DNA of 64,000 nt, from positions 143,311-207,310 of the forward strand of contig NZ_QQGY01000003.1 in assembly GCF_003490595.1 (NCBI RefSeq), read 5' to 3'. The position numbers and the translations under genes are program-made. Shown here piece after piece: positions 58,527-64,000 of this stretch. Under the pieces are notes generated by a model, which had not been told where the DNA came from, did not search any database, and saw nothing but the letters and a program-made list of their open reading frames with translations. Source of the DNA: Haemophilus haemolyticus_L (lineage in GTDB: Bacteria; Pseudomonadota; Gammaproteobacteria; Enterobacterales; Pasteurellaceae). How positions within the stretch are numbered: position 1 is the stretch's first letter; the number at the start of each line of letters is the position of its first letter.

Positions 58527-60641
58527 TTGGAACTGTTTGCGGATTTAGATCGAATTATTCAAGGGTATTTGCCCGCAGATAAAATTGAACTCATCAAGCG
58601 TGCGTTTGTGATTGCAAGAGATGCGCACGAAGGACAATTTCGCTCCAGCGGCGAACCTTACATTACCCATCCTGTGGCAGTAGCATCCATTATTGCTCAA
58701 CTTCACTTAGATCACGAAGCGGTAATGGCTGCGCTTTTGCACGATGTTATTGAAGATACACCTTATACGGAAGAACAACTGAAAGAAGAGTTCGGTGCCA
58801 GTGTAGCTGAAATTGTAGATGGTGTATCAAAACTCGATAAGTTGAAATTTCGTACTCGCCAAGAGGCACAAGTTGAGAATTTTCGCAAAATGATTTTGGC
58901 GATGACGCGTGATATTCGCGTTGTGTTAATCAAGCTTGCTGACCGCACCCATAATATGCGCACGCTTGGTGCGTTACGACCAGATAAACGCCGCCGTATT
59001 GCGAAAGAAACCCTTGAAATCTATTGTCCGCTTGCTCATCGTTTAGGTATTGAGCATATTAAAAATGAATTAGAAGACTTATCTTTTCAGGCAATGCATC
59101 CACACCGTTATGAGGTGTTAAAAAAACTCATTGATGTAGCGCGGAGTAACCGACAAGATTTAATCGAACGTATTTCACAAGAGATTAAAGTGCGGTTAGA
59201 AAACGCAGGAATTTTTGCCCGAGTGTGGGGACGTGAAAAACACCTTTACAAAATCTATCAAAAAATGCGCATAAAGGATCAAGAATTCCACTCGATTATG
59301 GATATTTATGCGTTCCGTGTGATTGTAAAAAATGTGGATGATTGTTATCGCGTTTTGGGGCAAATGCATAATCTTTATAAGCCACGCCCTGGTCGAGTAA
59401 AGGATTATATCGCGGTACCTAAAGCAAATGGCTATCAATCTTTGCAAACTTCAATGATTGGGCCGAAAGGTGTTCCTGTAGAAGTTCATATTCATACTGA
59501 AGATATGGAACAAGTCGCCGAAATGGGCATTACTGCGCATTGGGTTTATAAAGAAAATGGTAAAAACGACAGTACAACCGCACAAATCCGCGCGCAGCGC
59601 TGGCTGCAAAGTTTGGTCGAAATTCAACAAAGTGTAGGGAACTCGTTTGAGTTTATTGAGAATGTAAAATCAGAGTTTTTCCCGAAAGAAATTTATGTTT
59701 TTACCCCAAAAGGTCGAATTGTTGAATTGCCAATGGGCGCAACAGCAGTGGATTTCGCTTATGCTGTGCATTCAGATGTGGGGAATACTTGTGTTGGCGT
59801 GACTGTTGAGCATAAACCCTATCCGCTTTCGCAAGCTCTTGAGTCTGGTCAAACGGTCAATATCATCACCGATCCAAATGCGCATCCTGAAGCCGCATGG
59901 TTAAATTTCGTGGTAACTGCTCGTGCTAAAACACGGATTCGCCATTATCTCAAGCAGCGTTGTGAAGAGGATGCTGTGAAATTAGGTGAAGTTGAGCTTA
60001 ATGCAGCATTACAGCCTCATAATTTAGGTGATTTTTCTATTCAACAAATTAGCACTGTACTAGATACTTTTGCACTTTCTTCTTTAGATGAATTATTACG
60101 AGAAATTGGTTTAGGCAATCAATCTGCCTCCATCATTGCGCATCAATTTGTGGGCGTACCGTTAGAATCTGCTAATACTAAGAATCTCGAATTTGAATCA
60201 AAAATACTCACTATTGCACCAATGCAAGTGGGTAAAACACAATTTGCTCAATGTTGTCATCCAATCCCTGGTGATCCTATCGTGGGATGTTGTACACAAG
60301 AAAACACAGTAGTGGTGCACCATCAACATTGTGCAAGTTTGAAAAATGCTTGTCGTCAATCGCTGGCTAAATGGGATAACGTTCAAAGTGCGGTGAATTT
60401 TGAGGCAGAATTACAAATAGAAATATTGAATGAGCAGAATGCCTTGCTTAGTTTAATGACTGCAATTTCTGCGAGCGAAAGCAGTCTTCAAAATATTTGG
60501 ACGGAAGAATTAGAGAACAATTTATTGCTTGTGATTTTGCAGGTTTGTGTAAAAGATATCAAACACCTTGCCAATATCGTTCATCGCATTAAAGGCATCA
60601 CTGGTGTCGTTAATGTCAAACGCAATATTAATGAGCTATGA
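58527..60641 (+). CDS. spoT: Bifunctional (p)ppGpp synthetase/hydrolase SpoT
   Basis: Makes and degrades the stringent alarmones. The 704-residue protein has an HD hydrolase (AALLHDVIEDTPYTEEQL), an EDxxR-type synthetase region (MRIKDQEFHSIMDIYAFRVIV...DDCYRVLGQMH), a TGS domain (EIYVFTPKGRIVELPMGATAVDFAYAVH) and a C-terminal ACT domain. The start is a TTG (58527) with AGG upstream; no ATG exists until inside the HD domain. The reading frame overlaps recG by 4 nt. trmH, present between spoT and recG in E. coli, is absent here. Confidence 0.95.
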   Translation: MELFADLDRIIQGYLPADKIELIKRAFVIARDAHEGQFRSSGEPYITHPVAVASIIAQLHLDHEAVMAALLHDVIEDTPYTEEQLKEEFGASVAEIVDGVSKLDKLKFRTRQEAQVENFRKMILAMTRDIRVVLIKLADRTHNMRTLGALRPDKRRRIAKETLEIYCPLAHRLGIEHIKNELEDLSFQAMHPHRYEVLKKLIDVARSNRQDLIERISQEIKVRLENAGIFARVWGREKHLYKIYQKMRIKDQEFHSIMDIYAFRVIVKNVDDCYRVLGQMHNLYKPRPGRVKDYIAVPKANGYQSLQTSMIGPKGVPVEVHIHTEDMEQVAEMGITAHWVYKENGKNDSTTAQIRAQRWLQSLVEIQQSVGNSFEFIENVKSEFFPKEIYVFTPKGRIVELPMGATAVDFAYAVHSDVGNTCVGVTVEHKPYPLSQALESGQTVNIITDPNAHPEAAWLNFVVTARAKTRIRHYLKQRCEEDAVKLGEVELNAALQPHNLGDFSIQQISTVLDTFALSSLDELLREIGLGNQSASIIAHQFVGVPLESANTKNLEFESKILTIAPMQVGKTQFAQCCHPIPGDPIVGCCTQENTVVVHHQHCASLKNACRQSLAKWDNVQSAVNFEAELQIEILNEQNALLSLMTAISASESSLQNIWTEELENNLLLVILQVCVKDIKHLANIVHRIKGITGVVNVKRNINEL

Positions 60642-62719
60642 GCCTTGAACTTCTCGATGCCGTACCTTTGACTAGCCTCTCTGGTGTTGGTGCGGCCATT
60701 TCTAATAAACTGGCTAAAATCGGCATTCATAACCTGCAAGATTTACTCTTTCATTTACCTATTCGCTATGAAGATCGTACGCGAATTACGCCAATCGCTA
60801 ATCTTCGCCCCGAACAATATTTTACCATTGAAGGAATTGTACAAACCTGTGAAGTCGCTTTTGGCCGTCGCCCGATTTTATCGGTCAGTTTGTCAGACGG
60901 CACATCGAAAATTATGTTACGTTTTTTCAATTTTAATGCGGGGATGCGTAATAGTTTTCAAGCTGGTGTGCGGGTAAAGGCCTTTGGCGAAGTGAAACGT
61001 GGGCGTCATATGCCAGAAATTCATCATCCAGAATATCAAATTGTGCGAGATAATGCGCCTATTGTATTGGAAGAAACGCTAACGCCGATTTATTCCACGA
61101 CGGAAGGGTTAAAACAAAATTCATTACGAAAATTAACGGATCAGGCTTTGGCATTACTCGACAAAGTTCAGATTGCAGAAATTTTGCCTAATGAATTTAA
61201 TCCACATCAATATAGTTTAAAAGAGGCATTGCGATTATTGCATCGTCCGCCGCCAGATATTTCATTAGAAATGTTAGAGCAAGGTAAGCATCCTGCACAA
61301 CAACGATTAATTTTTGAAGAATTATTGGCGCATAATCTCGCTATGCAAAAAGTGCGGTTAGGAACGCAGCAATTTTCTGCCTTACCGCTACATTATCAAA
61401 CAGATTTGAAACAGCGATTTTTAGCCACTTTGCCATTTCAACCAACTAATGCGCAAAAACGAGTCGTGTCGGATATTGAACAAGATCTTATCAAAGATTA
61501 TCCGATGATGCGCTTAGTACAAGGGGATGTCGGCTCAGGAAAAACATTGGTTGCTGCATTGGCTGCTTTAACGGCAATTGATAACGGCAAACAAGTCGCC
61601 TTAATGGCACCAACAGAAATTCTTGCAGAACAGCACGCGAATAATTTTCGACGTTGGTTTGAGCCTTTCGGTATCGAAGTTGGTTGGTTAGCCGGTAAAG
61701 TAAAAGGAAAATCAAGACAAGCAGAGCTTGAAAAAATTAAAACTGGTGCGGTGCAAATGGTGGTGGGGACGCACGCTTTATTCCAAGAAGAAGTCGAGTT
61801 TTCTGACTTAGCATTAGTGATTATTGATGAACAGCACCGTTTTGGGGTGCATCAACGATTAATGTTGCGTGAGAAAGGCGAAAAAGCGGGATTTTATCCC
61901 CATCAGTTAATTATGACGGCCACGCCGATACCAAGAACGTTAGCAATGACTGTCTATGCCGATTTGGATACATCAATTATTGATGAATTGCCTCCCGGTC
62001 GTACGCCTATAACAACAGTGGTGGTTTCTGAAGAACGTCGCGCTGAAATTGTGATGCGTGTAAAAAACGCTTGTGTTAATGAAAAACGCCAAGCCTATTG
62101 GGTGTGTACGTTAATTGATGAATCAGAGGTTTTAGAAGCTCAAGCCGCAGAAGCGATTTGGGAAGATCTAACTAAGGCATTGCCTATGTTAAATATTGGG
62201 TTAGTACACGGGCGGATGAAACCACAAGAAAAACAAGATGTCATGATGCGTTTTAAAAATGCAGAATTGGATTTATTGGTGGCAACGACAGTAATCGAAG
62301 TGGGTGTTGATGTTCCGAATGCAAGTTTGATGATTATTGAAAATGCAGAGCGTTTAGGTTTATCGCAACTTCATCAGTTACGAGGGCGGGTCGGTCGAGG
62401 CAGTACGGCTTCTTTTTGTGTACTAATGTATAAACCTCCGCTCGGTAAAGTTTCGCAAAAACGCTTGCAAGTGTTACGAGATAGCCAAGATGGGTTTGTT
62501 ATTTCGGAAAAAGATTTAGAAATTCGCGGGCCTGGTGAAGTGCTTGGAACGAAACAAACAGGCATTGCTGAATTGCGAGTAGCAAATTTAATGCGAGATA
62601 GAAAAATGATACCAACGGTGCAATTTTATGCAAAATCACTTATCCTAAAATACCCAGATCTAGCAGAAAGTCTGATTCGTCGTTGGTTAAATAATAAAGA
62701 GATTTACTCGAACGCTTAA
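60638..62719 (+). CDS. recG: ATP-dependent DNA helicase RecG
   Basis: Branch-migrating helicase that reverses stalled forks and processes D-loops and R-loops. The 693-residue protein has an N-terminal OB-fold wedge domain, Walker A QGDVGSGKTLVA, DEQH box IDEQHRFGVHQ, TATPIPRTLAMT, and motif VI QLRGRVGRGS. It begins within the last 4 nt of spoT (ATGA overlap), so the two are co-translated. murI follows after 29 nt. Confidence 0.96.
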   Translation: MSLELLDAVPLTSLSGVGAAISNKLAKIGIHNLQDLLFHLPIRYEDRTRITPIANLRPEQYFTIEGIVQTCEVAFGRRPILSVSLSDGTSKIMLRFFNFNAGMRNSFQAGVRVKAFGEVKRGRHMPEIHHPEYQIVRDNAPIVLEETLTPIYSTTEGLKQNSLRKLTDQALALLDKVQIAEILPNEFNPHQYSLKEALRLLHRPPPDISLEMLEQGKHPAQQRLIFEELLAHNLAMQKVRLGTQQFSALPLHYQTDLKQRFLATLPFQPTNAQKRVVSDIEQDLIKDYPMMRLVQGDVGSGKTLVAALAALTAIDNGKQVALMAPTEILAEQHANNFRRWFEPFGIEVGWLAGKVKGKSRQAELEKIKTGAVQMVVGTHALFQEEVEFSDLALVIIDEQHRFGVHQRLMLREKGEKAGFYPHQLIMTATPIPRTLAMTVYADLDTSIIDELPPGRTPITTVVVSEERRAEIVMRVKNACVNEKRQAYWVCTLIDESEVLEAQAAEAIWEDLTKALPMLNIGLVHGRMKPQEKQDVMMRFKNAELDLLVATTVIEVGVDVPNASLMIIENAERLGLSQLHQLRGRVGRGSTASFCVLMYKPPLGKVSQKRLQVLRDSQDGFVISEKDLEIRGPGEVLGTKQTGIAELRVANLMRDRKMIPTVQFYAKSLILKYPDLAESLIRRWLNNKEIYSNA

Positions 62720-62748
62720 AAGTGCGGTCAATTTTCAAAGAGTTTTAA

Positions 62749-63558
62749 ATGGATAAAAAAGAAAAACGCCCAACTGTACTTTTTTTTGACTCTGGAGTGG
62801 GTGGGTTTAGCGTATATCGTGAAGCCAAAAAATTATTACCAAATTGGCATTATCTCTATTGTTTTGATAATGCCGGTTTCCCTTATTCAGAACGCGAAGA
62901 AGAAAGTATTATTCAGCGCACTTTAGCGGTTTGCCAACTTATTAATCAACGTTATCCATTAGATGCCATCGTGATAGCTTGCAATACAGCGAGTACTGTT
63001 GTGCTTCCGCCTTTGCGAGCTGCTTTTGATATTCCTATCATTGGGACTGTACCAGCTATTAAACCTGCATCAGAAATAACAAAGACAAAACATATTGGTT
63101 TATTAGCTACAAAGGGTACAGTAAAGCGTCATTATGTCGATGAGTTGATTGATAAATTTGCGCAAGATTGTGTTGTTGAGAGATTGGGAACAACAAAATT
63201 AGTAGAAATTGCGGAACAAAAAATTCGTGGTCATTCCGTTGATCTAATTGGTTTAAAAGATGAGTTATCTCCGTGGGCAGACATGGCAGATTTGGATACA
63301 TTAGTTTTAGGTTGTACTCACTTTCCACTCATCAAAGATGAAATTCAGTTGTGCTTGCCACAAATTAAATATTTTATGGATCCTGGAGCAGCGATTGCTA
63401 AGCGGATAAAATATTTGCTCGATGGTAAAAGTATACGTGCTCAAGGTGAAAAACATAATCAAATGTTTTGCACCGAACATTTTCCTGAAGAATCTCAATT
63501 TAAAAAAGCTTTACACTTATGGGGATTTGAATCTTTAGATGTAATAAAAATAGACTAA
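62749..63558 (+). CDS. murI: Glutamate racemase
   Basis: Converts L- to D-glutamate for peptidoglycan. The 269-residue protein has both catalytic cysteines: IACNTASTV (near residue 78) and LGCTHFPLI (near residue 189), and the N-terminal FFDSGVGGFSVYREA. An uptake signal lies just upstream of the start (62719-62728). The gene ends about 75 nt before the rRNA promoter -35. No terminator is obvious after murI. Confidence 0.96.
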   Translation: MDKKEKRPTVLFFDSGVGGFSVYREAKKLLPNWHYLYCFDNAGFPYSEREEESIIQRTLAVCQLINQRYPLDAIVIACNTASTVVLPPLRAAFDIPIIGTVPAIKPASEITKTKHIGLLATKGTVKRHYVDELIDKFAQDCVVERLGTTKLVEIAEQKIRGHSVDLIGLKDELSPWADMADLDTLVLGCTHFPLIKDEIQLCLPQIKYFMDPGAAIAKRIKYLLDGKSIRAQGEKHNQMFCTEHFPEESQFKKALHLWGFESLDVIKID

Positions 63559-63892
63559 AATTGATGTTAAATAGACCTTTTTGTATTAACTTTATCCAAA
63601 AGATCATTTTTTTAAATATTTTTACAAAAAGTACTTGCAAGGGTTTTGAAAATCCCTATAATGCACCGCACACAACGACGCACTGTTGTGAAGTATTTAA
63701 GTTTCCACGTGCGTCGTTGTTTTTTGCTCTTTAACAATGTATCAGACAATCTGTGTGGGCACTTGTTGATTGACTTGTTTTAAAAAATTTTTAATTTTGA
63801 AGTCTTAATAGGTGCTTAACTGAAAATTCATCATTACTTTTTTAAGTAGTGTTTTATTTATAGCTAAGCAGTTTATTGAGCGATTGAACTTG
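63559..63892 (+). promoter_or_regulatory. rRNA operon promoter and leader
   Basis: TTGCAA (63635-63640), 16-nt spacer, TATAAT (63657-63662), then a GC-rich discriminator (GCACCGC) typical of stringently controlled rRNA promoters, with a start near 63669. The AT-rich stretch before the -35 fits an UP element. A 12-bp hairpin with a T-run (63672-63725) is followed at once by a BoxA antiterminator (TGCTCTTTAACA, 63725-63736). The remaining leader to 63892 carries no ORF. Confidence 0.85.
63672..63725 (+). terminator. Terminator-like hairpin at the 5' end of the rRNA leader
   Basis: ACAACGACGCAC (63672-63683) pairs perfectly with GTGCGTCGTTGT (63709-63720), and six Ts follow. It starts about 3 nt after the transcription start and abuts BoxA. 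It may be a leader attenuator read through by the antitermination complex, or a structural (BoxB-like) hairpin. Confidence 0.6.
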
Positions 63893-64000
63893 AATTGAAG
63901 AGTTTGATCATGGCTCAGATTGAACGCTGGCGGCAGGCTTAACACATGCAAGTCGAACGGTAGCAGGAGAAAGCTTGCTTTCTTGCTGACGAGTGGCGGA
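63893..64000 (+). rRNA. rrs: 16S ribosomal RNA, 5' end (cut by window edge)
   Basis: AATTGAAGAGTTTGATCATGG, GAACGCTGGCGGCAGGCTTAA and CACATGCAAGTCGAACGGTA match the conserved start of bacterial 16S rRNA, ending in the V1 hairpin region (GCAGGAGAAAGCTTGCTTTCTTGCTG). The first ~108 nt are present. The exact mature 5' end (63892 or 63893) is from comparison with the E. coli start. Confidence 0.97.

Noticed and set aside
63559..63892. tRNA gene in the rRNA leader
   Set aside because: No cloverleaf or T-loop motif (GTTCGANTC) was seen before the 16S start.

Overview
The window is chromosomal DNA of a Haemophilus, almost certainly Haemophilus influenzae. It is AT-rich and carries dozens of copies of the 9-bp Haemophilus DNA uptake signal (AAGTGCGGT / ACCGCACTT). 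It encodes H. influenzae-type proteins (P5/OmpA, HitABC, the small periplasmic ATP-dependent DNA ligase), and a 68-bp tetranucleotide repeat of the kind this species uses for phase variation lies upstream of an adhesin. Nearly all of it is housekeeping sequence. The accessory parts are a trimeric autotransporter adhesin at 25.8-28.6 kb, three toxin/antitoxin-type elements, and a decayed duplication at 12.3 kb.

Layout. 1-3.8 kb: LPS transport (lptB partial, lptA, lptC), darP and pmbA. 3.8-5.3 kb: an apparently Fur-controlled small RNA, hpt, nrdG and 4.5S RNA. 5.3-12.2 kb: redox and cytochrome genes (cydC, cydD, trxB, a CnoX-like protein, hemH, a hotdog thioesterase). 12.3-13 kb: a DUF559 gene with a crippled tandem copy. 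13-25.7 kb: ydiJ, ompA (P5), grxD, hisC, serC, yeeX, the pabA/pabB/pabC group, metK behind met boxes, an unannotated Ibs/Sib-like type I toxin-antitoxin locus, sprT and a small outer-membrane barrel. 25.8-29.2 kb: the adhesin with its upstream (TTGT)17 tract, then an orphan VbhA/FicA-like antitoxin. 29.4-40.1 kb: artPIQM behind an ArgR box, gmhA, the DNA ligase behind a competence-type CRP-S site, dppBCDF and uvrD. 40.2-41.4 kb: a complete TPP riboswitch controlling a single periplasmic binding protein. 41.5-54.2 kb: htpG, a two-gene toxin-antitoxin candidate, an ArsC-like reductase, dapE, an M15B peptidase, hitABC behind a Fur box, a methyltransferase, and ybeZ, ybeY and a HAD phosphatase. 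54.2-64 kb: an acyl-CoA synthetase, gapA, gmk, rpoZ, spoT, recG, murI, and an rRNA promoter, leader and first ~108 nt of 16S rRNA.

How parts work together. HitABC imports ferric iron, and its Fur box shares an 11-base string with the box in front of the small RNA at 3.85 kb. hemH makes haem, while CydDC, TrxB and the thioredoxin-fold protein serve cytochrome bd assembly and thiol balance. ArtPIQM and DppBCDF import arginine and peptides or haem. The best candidates for under-described biology are the Ibs/Sib-like locus (24.29-24.58 kb), the TPP-riboswitch/solitary binding-protein unit (40.19-41.42 kb), the 55-residue antitoxin with RelE/YafO-like toxin (43.45-44.02 kb), the Fur-linked sRNA (3.80-3.95 kb), and the adhesin's repeat tract and leader ORF (28.6-28.95 kb).

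Limits: all family calls come from reading protein motifs and from memory. No database search was run, and regulatory sites are consensus matches by eye.
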